Below are positions 43,201-53,700 of a DNA stretch of 64,000 nt, in pieces. The notes beneath the pieces are model-generated. The model had not been told where the DNA came from, made no database searches, and saw only the letters and a list, made by a program, of their open reading frames with translations. Source of the stretch: Yamagishiella unicocca (lineage: Eukaryota; Chlorophyta; Chlorophyceae; Chlamydomonadales; Volvocaceae); NCBI GenBank assembly GCA_003116995.1, contig BDSL01000037.1, positions 310,001-374,000 of the forward strand, written 5' to 3'. Every line of letters starts with the position of its first letter. Within the stretch, counting starts at the first letter, position 1. Position numbers and translations under genes: made by a program.

Positions 43201-46200
43201 GAGGCGCAGCGGGGGGTTAGGGGGCCAGGGCGCTGGGAGGAGAAGAGGAAAGGCCACGGGACTGGGTTTCGGAGCCGGTTTTGGAGCCGGGAGGCCCGGG
43301 AGAGGAGGCTGGGCAAAGGGTCGAGAGTGTGGACAACACATACCCTCAACGCCTCTCTCACCAGCGGGGAAGTCAGAAGCGCCGGACGTGTGTCTCCAAG
43401 ACCCGCCGCCGCCGCCAGCGGCTCCGCCGGCCCCTGCGCCATTATCCACCAGCTCCGAAGCCGCCTCTTCTAACGGCACCGTTACCAGCTCCAGGGTTCG
43501 GAAACCGACCCGCCTGCATTGAGATTATTGGGCGTTGGGGGTGTAGGGAGAGGCAGGGTTCGGCGGTGTGTACGACGGGACACGTGAGGGAGCGAGGGGA
43601 GGGGGAAGGGTCTGAGGGGAGGGGGCCTGGGATATCATTCCTAGGCCGTCACTCCTTAAGCATGTCCTCACGCCAGTGCAGCGAGCGCCATCGGTCACCA
43701 GCGCTGCTACCTACACCTGGCTGCGCAGCAAGCACGGCTCCCACACCTGGCTGCGCAGCAAGCACGGCTCCCACACCTGGCTGCGCAGCAAGCACGGCCC
43801 CCACACCTGGCTGCGCAGCAAGCACGGCTCCCACACCTGGCTGCGCAGCAATCACGGCCCCCACACCTGGCTGCGCAGCAATCACGGCCCCCACACCTGG
43901 CTGCGCAGCAATCACGGCCCCCACACCTGGCTGCGCAGCAATCACGGCCCCCACACCTGGCTGCGCAGCAATCACGGCCCCCACACCTGGCTGCGCAGCA
44001 AGCACGGCTCCCACACCTGGCTGCGCAGCAAGCACGGCTCCCACACCTGGCTGCGCAGCAAGCACGGCTCCCACACCTGGCTGCGCAGCAAGCACGGCCC
44101 CCACACCTGGCTGCGCAGCAAGCACGGCTCCCACACCTGGCTGCGCAGCAATCACGGCCCCCACACCTGGCTGCGCAGCAATCACGGCCCCCACACCTGG
44201 CTGCGCAGCAATCACGGCTCCCACACCTGGCTGCGCAGCAAGCACGGCCCCCACACCTGGCTGCGCAGCAAGCACGGCTCCCACACCTGGCTGCGCAGCA
44301 AGCACGGCTCCCACACCTGGCTGCGCAGCAATCACGGCCCCCACACCTGGCTGCGCAGCAATCACGGCCCCCACACCTGGCTGCGCAGCAATCACGGCCC
44401 CCACACCTGGCTGCGCAGCAATCACGGCCCCCACACCTGGCTGCGCAGCAATCACGGCCCCCACACCTGGCTGCGCAGCAAGCACGGCCCCCACACCTGG
44501 CTGCGCAGCAATCACGGCTCCCACACCTGGCTGCGCAGCAATCACGGCCCCCACACCTGGCTGCGCAGCAAGCACGGCCCCCACACCTGGCTGCGCAGCA
44601 AGCACGGCTCCCACACCTGGCTGCGCAGCAAGCACGGCTCCCACACCTGGCTGCGCAGCAATCACGGCTCCCACACCTGGCTGCGCAGCAATCACGGCTC
44701 CCACACCTGGCTGCGCAGCAAGCACGGCCCCCACACCTGGCTGCGCAGCAAGCACGGCTCCCACACCTGGCTGCGCAGCAAGCACGGCCCCCACACCTGG
44801 CTGCGCAGCAATCACGGCTCCCACACCTGGCTGCGCAGCAATCACGGCTCCCACACCTGGCTGCGCAGCAAGCACGGCCCCCACACCTGGCTGCGCAGCA
44901 ATCACGGCCCCCACACCTGGCTGCGCAGCAAGCACGGCTCCCACACCTGGCTGCGCAGCAATCACGGCCCCCACACCTGGCTGCGCAGCAAGCACGGCTC
45001 CCACACCTGGCTGCGCAGCAATCACGGCCCACACCTGGCTGCGCAGCAATCACGGCCCCCACACCTGGCTGCGCAGCAATCACGGCCCCCACACCTGGCT
45101 GCGCAGCAATCACGGCCCCCACACCTGGCTGCGCAGCAATCACGGCCCCCACACCTGGCTGCGCAGCAATCACGGCCCACACCTGGCTGCGCAGCAATCA
45201 CGGCTCCCACACCTGGCTGCGCAGCAATCACGGCTCCCACACCTGGCTGCGCAGCAATCACGGCCCCCACACCTGGCTGCGCAGCAATCACGGCCCCCAC
45301 ACCTGGCTGCGCAGCAATCACGGCCCCCACACCTGGCTGCGCAGCAATCACGGCCCCCACACCTGGCTGCGCAGCAATCACGGCCCCCACACCTGGCTGC
45401 GCAGCAATCACGGCCCCCACACCTGGCTGCGCAGCAATCACGGCCCCCACACCTGGCTGCGCAGCAATCACGGCCCCCACACCTGGCTGCGCAGCAATCA
45501 CGGCCCCCACACCTGGCTGCGCAGCAATCACGGCCCCCACACCTGGCTGCGCAGCAATCACGGCCCCCACACCTGGCTGCGCAGCAAGCACGGCTCCCAC
45601 ACCTGGCTGCGCAGCAATCACGGCTCCCACACCTGGCTGCGCAGCAATCACGGCCCCCACACCTGGCTGCGCAGCAAGCACGGCCCCCACACCTGGCTGC
45701 GCAGCAATCACGGCCCCCACACCTGGCTGCGCAGCAATCACGGCCCCCACACCTGGCTGCGCAGCAATCACGGCCCCCACACCTGGCTGCGCAGCAATCA
45801 CGGCCCCCACACCTGGCTGCGCAGCAATCACGGCCCCCACACCTGGCTGCGCAGCAATCACGGCCCCCACACCTGGCTGCGCAGCAATCACGGCCCCCAC
45901 ACCTGGCTGCGCAGCAATCACGGCCCCCACACCTGGCTGCGCAGCAATCACGGCTCCCACACCTGGCTGCGCAGCAATCACGGCCCCCACACCTGGCTGC
46001 GCAGCAATCACGGCCCCCACACCTGGCTGCGCAGCAAGCACGGCCCCCACACCGGAGCGGGGTAAGGGCATCGGCACCAGGCCGGTGTTGCGGTCCCGCC
46101 CACACCGCCACTGTCGCCGCAACACACTCGCCTGCGGACAGGCTGCTGCTGCTGCTGCTCGCCGCCTGGAGCCGTCCGCCAGCCCCAGCCGCCGACTCCA

Positions 46201-49200
46201 CCTGTGCGATCGTAAGAAGCGCCGCGAGCGCCGCTGGACGCCGGCCCTTCCCCCTCCTCCACCGCCCCCTCCTCCGCCTCCTTTTCCTCCTCCGCCCCCT
46301 CCGCCGCCTCCGCCACCGCCGCCTCCTCCAGCTGCACCCAGGACGACAGCGTGTAGAGCGGCTGGTCGCCGAAGCCCACCGGCCACCAGAGCTGCACATC
46401 TGAGGCCGCCAGGTCGATCTGTAAGGTGAGTTGTGAGGAAGACCCGTGGGAAGATCTGTAAGGTGGGTTGCGAGGAAGACCCGTGGGAAGATCTGAAAGG
46501 TGGGGGGAGGGAAGGGGAGGCCGAACTGGGGCCGGGCGGGGCTGCTGATTGCAGCGACCAGATGATGCCAGCGACGGAACGAGGCTGGTTGCAGCAGCCA
46601 AAGCCACGTCGAGATGCAGCCTGGGCAGGGTGAGTCTCCACCTAGCCTTCCAATCCCCCTAGCCTTCCAATCCCCCTAGCCTTCCAATCCCCCTAGCCTT
46701 CCAATCCCCCTAGCCTTCCAATCCCCCTAGCCTTCCAATCCCCCTAGCCTTCCAATCCCCCTAGCCTTCCAATCCCCCTAGCCTTCCAATCCCCCTAGCC
46801 TTCCAATCCCCCTAGCCTTCCAATCCCCCTAGCCTTACACCCCTAGCCTTACACCCCTAGCCTTACACCCCTAGCCTTACACCCCTAGCCTTACACCCCT
46901 AGCCTTACACCCCTAGCCTTCCAATCCCCATAGCCTTACACCCCTAGCCTTACACCCATAGCCTTACACCCATAGCCTTACACCCCTAGCCTTACACCCT
47001 AGCCTTACACCCTAGCCTTACACCCTAGCCTTACACCCCTAGCCTTACACCCCTAGCCTTACACCCCTAGCCTTACACCCCTAGCCTTACACCCCTAGCC
47101 TTACACCCCTAGCCTTACACCCCTAGCCTTACACCCCTAGCCTTACACCCCTAGCCTTACACCCCTAGCCTTACACCCCTAGCCTTACACCCCTAGCCTT
47201 CCAGTCCCTGCTTGCGTGGGCTCACCCGCAGCTGCACGAAGCGCTGCCCAGGCGGCTGTTGACCCACGGGTCGCTCGACCCGCGCCAGGACGCCACCGCC
47301 ACCGTCAGGGCCGGATAGCTCCACCACCACCACCACCACCACCTCGACGGCATCTGCCTCACAACCACAGCAGCTGCTGCCGCAGCATCCGCCGCTGCCC
47401 CCGCGATCAGCATCCCCTTCATCCGTGGTAACAATCCGCTGTGGCTGAACAGCAGATGCTGGCGGTGGGGCCGAGGCAGGGCTCGAGGCCGGCGGCGACC
47501 ACACCTCCGCCTCCAAGCGGAGAGTTATGGTGCCCTGGACCAGCGACCCTGCTCCATCCCTGGGGCCCCCGGCAGCTGCTGCTGCTGCTGCTGCCGTGGC
47601 GGTCGTGGTGGTGTTGTGCAGTTGCTCCAGCACGTGTAGCCCTGCGTTGATGGGGGACGGAGAGGGACCCCGAACCCAGCCGATGGTACGAAAATACAGA
47701 GGGAAACACGACATGTGGAGGATGTTTTGAACACGCATTTCATGTTGTGTTGGCGAGGACGTGACGTATAGGGCCCACAAGGTATGAGGCGACATCGTGT
47801 AACGGAGGAAAGAGAGAGAGAGAGTGGGTCGGCTGGGTCAGCTGAGGGCATAATGTACGGCATCAGCACCCACCTGTCACGTACGGTGCGCAGTATCGTA
47901 CCAGTCGTACCGCGCCGTGCACGCCCGCGGGCGCAAAGGCCGGACCCCAGTCCCAGCCCAGGTCGGATGCGGGCTTGCGGATGAAGGCGAAGTGGCCGAA
48001 CGCGCCGGGGGCCTTGGGTGAGAAGGGGCGGGTGAGCAGGGGTTTGGGTGAGAAGGGGCGGGTGAGCAGGGGTTTGGGTGAGAAGGGGCGGGTGAGCAGG
48101 GGTTTGGGTGAGAAGGGGCGGGTGAGCAGGGGTTTGGGTGCGAAGGGGCGGGTGAGCAGGGGTTTGGGTGAGAAGGGGCGGGTGAGCAGGGGTTTGGGTG
48201 AGAAGGGGCGGGTGAGCAGGGGTTTGGGTGAGAAGGGGCGGGTGAGCAGGTGTTTGGGTGACGAGGTGCTGGGAGGACAAGCTTGACCGTTGACACACAA
48301 CATGTGGATTGCAGCCGGGATCGAGTATGCGCATTGCGTGCGCGCACTGAGAGCGGTGCTTGTGTGCCCACACTACGAAGTAAGGCGCGGCCGCGCCATA
48401 CCGTGTTGGAGGGCAGCGGGTACGGGTAAGACGCCGCCTGCTGCCGAACGTACGGCACAGCCGGGTGCAGGACGATGGACAGCATGTTAGAACCCTGGGC
48501 TGCGGGTCGCAGCAGGTGCCGTACGTCCAGCCGATACGTCCTGGCTCCGGGACCAGGGCACATGGAGGGGGGGGGAGGTGACGAGCAAGCCGATCCATCA
48601 GTCCACACGTTCCTCGGGGTGCAGTGCTCATGGTGCCAGTGTCAGATTCCACAAGCTGAAGAAGGAAACCGGTAAGCTCCACGACCGCCTCGAAGCCCCG
48701 GCCTCAACTCCACCTCGCAACCACTTCAAGCCTGCTGCGCCAAGCTGGCGCCGCCTAGCCCAGTGCCACCTGTACGCTGTCCCAACTGTGGAAGGTCTTC
48801 AGTCGCGCAAGCAATAACCGTCAACCACCAACCACCAACCTCGCGGTCCCCAACCACCAACCACCAACCGCGTGGTCTCCAACCCCGGTCCCACCTGTGG
48901 AAGTTCTTCAGCTGCGCCAACAGCTCGCCGTTGAGCACCACGTCCGCCACCGTATCCACGCCCTCCAGCACCAGGTCCAGGCCGCACTCGCCGCCATCAC
49001 CATCACCATCGCCGCCATCACCATCGCCGCCGTTGCCGCCGCCGCCGCCATCACTATCGCCGCCGTTGCCGCCGCCGCCGCCGCCGCTACCCCCCTCCGC
49101 GGGCTGCGGCCCCTCCGCCGTCGCCGCCGCGGGAGGTGGCCGCAGCGGTGGCACCGTGAACGTCGTCGACAAGGTCCACGTGTCCAGGGCCACCCACCTG

Positions 49201-50185
49201 AACTCCAGCTCGTTGAACCTGTCGTACGGTACGGCAGGTGTGAGCTTCCGCCTAGCTTCCTTTTGGGGGAGGGTACGGCGACGTGCTCATTGATGGCCAC
49301 TTGTTGTGGTCGCTCGCTTCCCGGAGTGTACCAAAGCGCTCCAGCCCTCGGCCGACCCCACTGTGGCTCATCCCGTTGTGGCTCATCCCCTTGTGGCTCA
49401 TCCCCTTGTGGCTCATCCCCTTGTGGCTCATCCCCACTGTGGCTCATCCCCACTGTGGCTCATCTCCTTGTGGTTCACCCACCCACCCATCCATCCGTCC
49501 GTCCATCCACCCACCTGTACAGCGGGTCGCTGCGCGGGTCCCCCGCCGGAGCGCCCAACAGCCCCGCCTCCCGCAGCGCCTGCAGCGGGTAGCCGGGCAC
49601 CGCAGCCGCCAGACCCGCCACGCTGCCGTTCGCGTTTGAAAGGGTCCAGGGGGGGCCGGACGGACCGGAGAGCTCCAGGGAGGACACGTGCTGGCGGCCC
49701 CGCGCCAAGCGCGGCAATGTGGTGCTGCAGGTGTCGCACTTGCGTCTACTGGTGCCGCTGCTGCTACTGCGGCTGCTGCTGCCGCTGCCGCGGGTCTCGA
49801 GCCGTGCCGCCGTGGCACCTTCGAACACGGTGCCGCAGCAGGGGCCTGGGACTGTTGGTAAGTGGGGCAGCTGAGGAGGGCTGGCCGCTGGCCGCAGTCG
49901 GCGCAACAGGGAGGCCGGCCAGTGTGCGGTGGGCGTTCCCAGGAGCAACGTAAGCAAGACGGCGGCAACTGCCACAGTCGCCACCACCACAGCGGCCCCA
50001 GCAGCTGTCTTAGCAGTTCGTAGGGGCGTGCGGGGCCTCTTGGTACCGCCGTCAGGCTGAAGAGCGCCTTGGGGGTGGTGGTCACCGTCCCGCGGGTCGG
50101 CCCGCATGGCGTTGGTCCCCGCGGGTTGCTGCGTGCCGCGGTGTTGTGGAGGAGCCTTCGAGGCAAAGAGATATTCGGTCGGCAT
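35011..50185 (-). CDS. membrane-anchored GH2 beta-mannosidase with low-complexity insertions
   Basis: Exo-beta-mannosidase, probably removing beta-mannose from glycans in the secretory or lytic pathway. Exons: 50185-49515, 49218-48895, 48540-48402, 48012-47874, 47641-47226, 46418-46132, 43513-43362, 43177-43006, 42457-42334, 42060-41983, 41848-41741, 41370-41242, 40861-40719, 40353-40125, 39750-39508, 39166-38966, 38875-38831, 38352-37732, 37083-35011; about 2097 residues. A hydrophobic helix at 61-83 suggests a type II anchor. Landmarks: [97 protein letters not shown] (acid/base Glu), [11 protein letters not shown] (nucleophile Glu), [36 protein letters not shown] and the C-terminal [12 protein letters not shown]. 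Intron 11 and probably intron 6 have GC donors. Gly, Ala and Ser-rich inserts more than double the usual 850-950 residues. The 45-nt exon is the least certain. Confidence 0.88.
35376..36355 (-). repeat. Ala-coding 6-bp-based repeat inside the last beta-mannosidase exon
   Basis: About 980 bp of GCAGCG, GCAGAG, GCGTCA and GCGACTGAG blocks, every variant a multiple of 3 bp. On the minus strand it stays open and encodes Ala-rich blocks such as [15 protein letters not shown]. The flanks in the same frame are conserved beta-mannosidase C-terminal segments, which argues for translation, though a spliced-out repeat cannot be excluded. The plus-strand open frame over the same bases is a shadow. Confidence 0.85.
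37670..37710 (-). repeat. dispersed repeat copy next to a splice donor
   Basis: Member of the 2961-3015 family, sharing 23 exact bases with 42233-42255 (CTATCCTATCCATGTCGC core). It begins about 21 nt inside beta-mannosidase intron 18. Confidence 0.75.
39772..39893. repeat. 22-bp minisatellite in beta-mannosidase intron 14
   Basis: About five and a half copies of a unit containing AAACCGTTGGACGCGACATG, with CATGG/CGTGG and TTGGAC/TTGGCC variants. Confidence 0.9.
41431..41487 (+). repeat. dispersed repeat copy in beta-mannosidase intron 11
   Basis: Related to 2961-3015 through AAAGCCGTTG, GGACAGGATAG and GTCGGCGGAC. It lies about 60 nt from the acceptor of intron 11. Confidence 0.75.
42233..42273 (-). 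repeat. dispersed repeat copy in beta-mannosidase intron 9
   Basis: Shares 23 exact bases with 37670-37692 and continues with a similar pyrimidine-rich TTTATGCCACCC tail. It lies 60 nt inside the intron donor. Confidence 0.75.
42752..42818. repeat. 22-bp inverted repeat in beta-mannosidase intron 8
   Basis: The arms are 42752-42773 and 42797-42818 and pair at about 20 of 22 positions around a 23-nt AT-rich loop. It resembles a small foldback element or a structured RNA hairpin. Confidence 0.85.
42909..42933 (-). repeat. copy of part of beta-mannosidase exon 12 inside intron 8
   Basis: 25 bases identical to 41287-41311 in exon 12 (the segment encoding PYIKRWGD), in the same orientation, but located in intron 8. 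It cannot be an exon in its present context because frame and flanks do not fit. Confidence 0.85.
43711..46050. repeat. 30-bp minisatellite, about 78 units, in beta-mannosidase intron 6
   Basis: Head-to-tail 30-bp units containing CACACCTGGCTGCGCAGCAA. Two sites vary: G or T after GCAA, and C or T near the CACGG(C/T)C end. Two units, near 45027 and 45176, are 28 bp. The left half mixes variants, while the right half is almost uniform. On the gene's own strand each unit offers TGCTGCGCAG (acceptor-like) and CAG|GTGTGG (donor-like). Open frames of up to 1040 codons here are artefacts of a unit divisible by three. Confidence 0.97.
46640..47205. repeat. short-unit array in beta-mannosidase intron 5
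   Basis: About 40 units, first 16-bp CCCCCTAGCCTTCCAAT types, then 13-bp CCCCTAGCCTTACA types with CATAG variants. It ends just short of the exon 5 donor. Confidence 0.95.
48013..48262. repeat. 30-bp minisatellite abutting beta-mannosidase exon 4
   Basis: Eight near-identical units containing GGTTTGGGTGAGAAGGGGCG and then GGTGAGCAGG. The last unit forms the acceptor end of intron 3, so the splice site of exon 4 is itself repeat sequence. Confidence 0.93.
48780..48803 (-). repeat. degenerate copy of the exon 2 end inside intron 2
   Basis: The coding-strand sequence CTGAAGACCTTCCACAG resembles the last 17 bases of exon 2 (CTGAAGAACTTCCACAG) and continues with similar intron bases. It lies about 110 bp downstream within intron 2. 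Using it as an exon gives a stop after nine codons. Confidence 0.75.
49358..49470. repeat. 15-bp array in beta-mannosidase intron 1
   Basis: About seven copies of CCCTTGTGGCTCAT and CCACTGTGGCTCAT types, followed by a CCAC/CCATC simple run up to the exon 1 donor. Confidence 0.9.
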
Positions 50186-50707
50186 TGAGTAGGTGTCGGC
50201 CTTGGTTGGATTTGGGTGCGGTGCTGTTGTGAGGGAAGGGGTCGACCAACCGACCGGAGACCTCGACGCAAGCAAGGGCCCGCAGAGCTAAGAGCAGGAC
50301 GCAGACGTATCGTATTGGTTTAATGAAATATAAATTTGACTTTGATGATGCTCCCCTAGGCCCTCATGGGTTGTCATAACTTTACCCGCAAGGGGGCGTG
50401 CGAATGGGAAATGTCTGCAGGGGACCCACTCCCTTCATCAATTATGCATATTTAGTTACATGGGGGCCCTACTATGCACTTGCAACCGTAATAGCGTTTC
50501 GTTAGGCTAATGTCGTGGCCGGCATAACGGGGTCGTCCATACCGTATACCGAGTGAGAAATACTTTCATTGTTTCCACAACTGTAAGAGCATTGTATCGC
50601 ATTGTTCCGCGAATATTTACGCATTGACCTGTTTTATCCACCTTGACTGATAACTTTGGGTGGGGGGCAGAGGGCCCCTCCAGCGCGCCTCTGCTGCGCC
50701 CGGAACA
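50186..50707. promoter_or_regulatory. divergent promoter region, beta-mannosidase and beta-adaptin
   Basis: Only 522 bp separate the two opposed start codons, so both promoters and 5' UTRs must share it. The interval is more AT-rich than its flanks and includes AAATATAAATTTG near 50325 and ATTATGCATATTTAG near 50440. No proven TATA box or binding site can be named. Confidence 0.55.
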
Positions 50708-53700
50708 ATGTCGGACGGCAAGTATTTCTCTACTACCAAGAGAGGTGAGCGGCATCGGCTGGAAGCTGGGCAGTTGTTTATATCGCGCGCGATCACTGTT
50801 TGGCTTGCCCCGTCGGGCGGCAGGTGAGATCCATGAGCTCAAGGAAGAGCTCAGGAGCCTCGATAGGCCCAAGAAAAAAGATGCAGTGAAGAAGGTCATC
50901 GCGGCCATGACCGTGGGGAAGGATGTGTCGATGCTCTTCCCCGACGTGGTCAACTGCATGCAAACGGATGACCTGGAGTTGAAGAAGCTGGTATATCTTT
51001 ACTTGATCAACTATGCAAAGACGCAGCCGGACCTGGCGATTATGGCCGTCAACACCTTCGTCAAGGTGCCCACAAGCTGGGGAGGGCTGGGAAGCTGGAC
51101 CGTCTCTGGCACCTAGCAGCATTACAGCGCAAGGCATGAAGCTTTGTTGTACCTTTGGAACCATCTAGGACTCGTTCTCCCCAGCATGACTGTAATAGTT
51201 GGGGGTCCGGTGCCTTGCTTCAGCCCAGGGGCGGGGTGAAAGCAGTGCGCGCTTTGTTGGGCCCGCAAGTTTCGCAACCCGGCCCCCCACTCCCGTTGCA
51301 GGATTCGCAAGATCCAAACCCGCTCATTCGTGCCCTGGCAGTGCGGACTATGGGGTGCATTCGGGTCGACAAAATTACCGAGTACTTGTGTGACCCGCTG
51401 CAGCGCTGCCTGAAGGTGCGCCGGGGCGCCGCTTCTCGAAGGCATATTACCCATGTAGCTCACGCTTTCAGCACACGAAGTCCTGCCAGAGGTTCTCTCT
51501 TGGGTAGCAAGGTTTGCCGTGATGCACCGTACGGGTCGTGCCGGCCTCGGGGAACTTCGTGGCGAAGGGGGATGGACGGCTGGACAGCATGGAAAGAAAC
51601 TGAAAGAAGAGGGAAAGTTGATGTCCGCTGGTTGGCATCTCGCCTTGTGCGCCGGGCAGTAACGGGTGGGTAATGGCGCCAAGCCTGGCATGTGCCGGCG
51701 CATCTTAGTTTAGCGAAAAGCGTGCACGGGAAGTGTTTCCAAGGTCATACCATTTGCAAGGGAATGGCCTCGAGCTTGTTGGGACGTGGTCCGGCTGCGA
51801 CGGGAACCTCGCCATTACCCAACCTATTGCCGCACCACCACCACCTCCACCACCACCTCCACCACCACCACGTCCACCGCAACCACCACCTCCACCGCAA
51901 CCACCACCTCCACCACCACCTCCACCACCACCACCACCACCTCCACCACCACCACGTCCATCGCAACCACCACCACTACCACGTCCACCGCAACCTTAAA
52001 ACAATCACCCAGGATGATGATCCGTACGTGCGCAAGACGGCAGCGGTTTGCGTGGCTAAGCTGTACGACATCAACCCCGAGCTGGTGGAGGACCGCGGCT
52101 TCCTAGACATGTTGCGGGTGAGTTTGCCGAGCTGTAAATACGCCGACCGCTCAAACCATGCGCCAGCTGCACTCGCCGAGAGGGCTGCCGAACCCCGCTC
52201 GCATGTCCTTGTCACCGGCCCTTCCTGCTCTTGCAACCCTCTCTGGCCCTGTGCAATGCTCGTCCGTGTTGTCCCAACTTTCCCATCCTAACAATGCTCC
52301 CGTTCCGTCGCTGTTCGCTCCCGTTCCGTCGTTGCTCGGGCCCTGTTTCGGGCCTCCAGGAGATGCTCAGCGATGCCAACCCCATGGTGGTGGCGAATGC
52401 GCTGGCGGCGCTGCAGGTGTGGACCTGCGCTGCAGGCTCGTGAACACGGGATGTGGGATGTGGGTCGGAAAGGGATTCCGTGACAAGCCATCTCGTTGAA
52501 CGGCCGAGGAGAGTGCGTGGCAGGAAAGCAACGTCCTCGAGCCATGGACTGCCGTTTTTCCCACTGTCCGACACGGTTTGCGAGGAACAGCCATGCAGAC
52601 GGTAGGAGCTAGCCGGCCTCGGCGAGCCTGTCACAGTCATGTTGTACGACAGAGCGTGCATCCGCACGTGTGCCGTACACTCGCAATTCCATCGGGTTGC
52701 CGGCCGGGTCACGCCAGGGTGCATGGTTGTAACCTCAGCTGCACGGTACCTTCCGGGCACCGCACCGCACTGCCGAGCACAGGAGATCCAGGAGCTGGCG
52801 GGCGGCGGCGGCAAGGACTTGCTGCAGATGACCACCCAGACGCTAAATAAGCTGCTAGCGGCGCTCAATGAGTGCACGGAGTGGGGCCAGGTGGGTTGCC
52901 AGGAAAAAACATAGATGCGAGGAAAACCGTTAGAACAGGGCCAGATGGGTGGGGCGGGGGTCGCGGCTTGTCGCTGGTTGGTTCCGGAGCCTGAAGGCCA
53001 ACCGCCGCGCTGCCGCTCGGATCGGCGCGCGCCGCGCCATGCCGGCCTGGCTTGCGAGCTTCAAAGGGAAGCGACGGTGATGGCAGCGGGGGAGCTGAGG
53101 GGAAATCCGTGGCAGAGAGGGCGTGAAGACACCATGTGCCTGTGCATTATGGTGCGGTGGCAAGCAGCCGCTGGTTCGTGCTTCGGTGGTTTGGTCGGCG
53201 ATGTCTTTGGAGCGGATGTGGACCAGCAATTTGGATGACGGCAAGGAGAAGCGAGCCTGCTCGCACGCCACTATCATTGGACGCCTCGAAACCAGTCTGC
53301 TTACTCGTGGCCTGCGAGAGGGAGGCGGGGGCGAGGACGTCTTCGCTGTGGCCGACCGTTGTGCCATGAATCCCCCATCGGCAGGTGTTCATCCTGGACT
53401 CGCTGGCGGCGTACGACACCCGGGACCCGCGGGACGCGGAGAAAATCGCGGAGCGCGTGCTTCCGCGGCTGCAGCACGTGAACTCTGCGGTTGTGTTGTC
53501 CGCTGTCAAGGTGAGGAGGCGGCCGGGGTGGGGGTGTGTTGGCGAGGTCGGCGAGGTCGGGAGGGACAGCGCGCTGCCCGAGCAACCACCACACGGCAGT
53601 TTGGGAAGGGGGAGACGACACGTGCAGCAGCAGCAGCACAAAGACATATGTGTGTGTCATCAAAGACATATGTGTGTGTCATCAAAGACATATGTGTGTG

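Noticed and set aside
46000..46060. Exon 6 of beta-mannosidase running into the minisatellite
   Set aside because: The frame reaches a stop at 46008; the GC donor at 46131 restores [10 protein letters not shown] in phase with exon 7.
43281..46403. Plus-strand open frame of 1040 codons (TPGCAA and HLAAQQSRP repeats) and similar long minus frames
   Set aside because: All are generated by a 30-bp tandem unit with no stop codon; the region is intron 6 of the minus-strand beta-mannosidase gene, and its conserved exons flank it.
48013..48262. CRISPR-like array of 30-bp direct repeats
   Set aside because: The units are contiguous with no unique spacers and lie in a eukaryotic intron, so this is an ordinary minisatellite.
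48780..48803. Extra beta-mannosidase exon at the TTCCACAG|TTGGGACAGC sequence
   Set aside because: It runs into a stop after nine codons, whereas exon 2 joins the 48540 exon directly in phase to give the conserved KNFHRTYRLDV.
50185..50275. Beta-mannosidase start at 50275
   Set aside because: The codon there is TTG; the first ATG in frame is at 50185, just upstream of the anchor segment.
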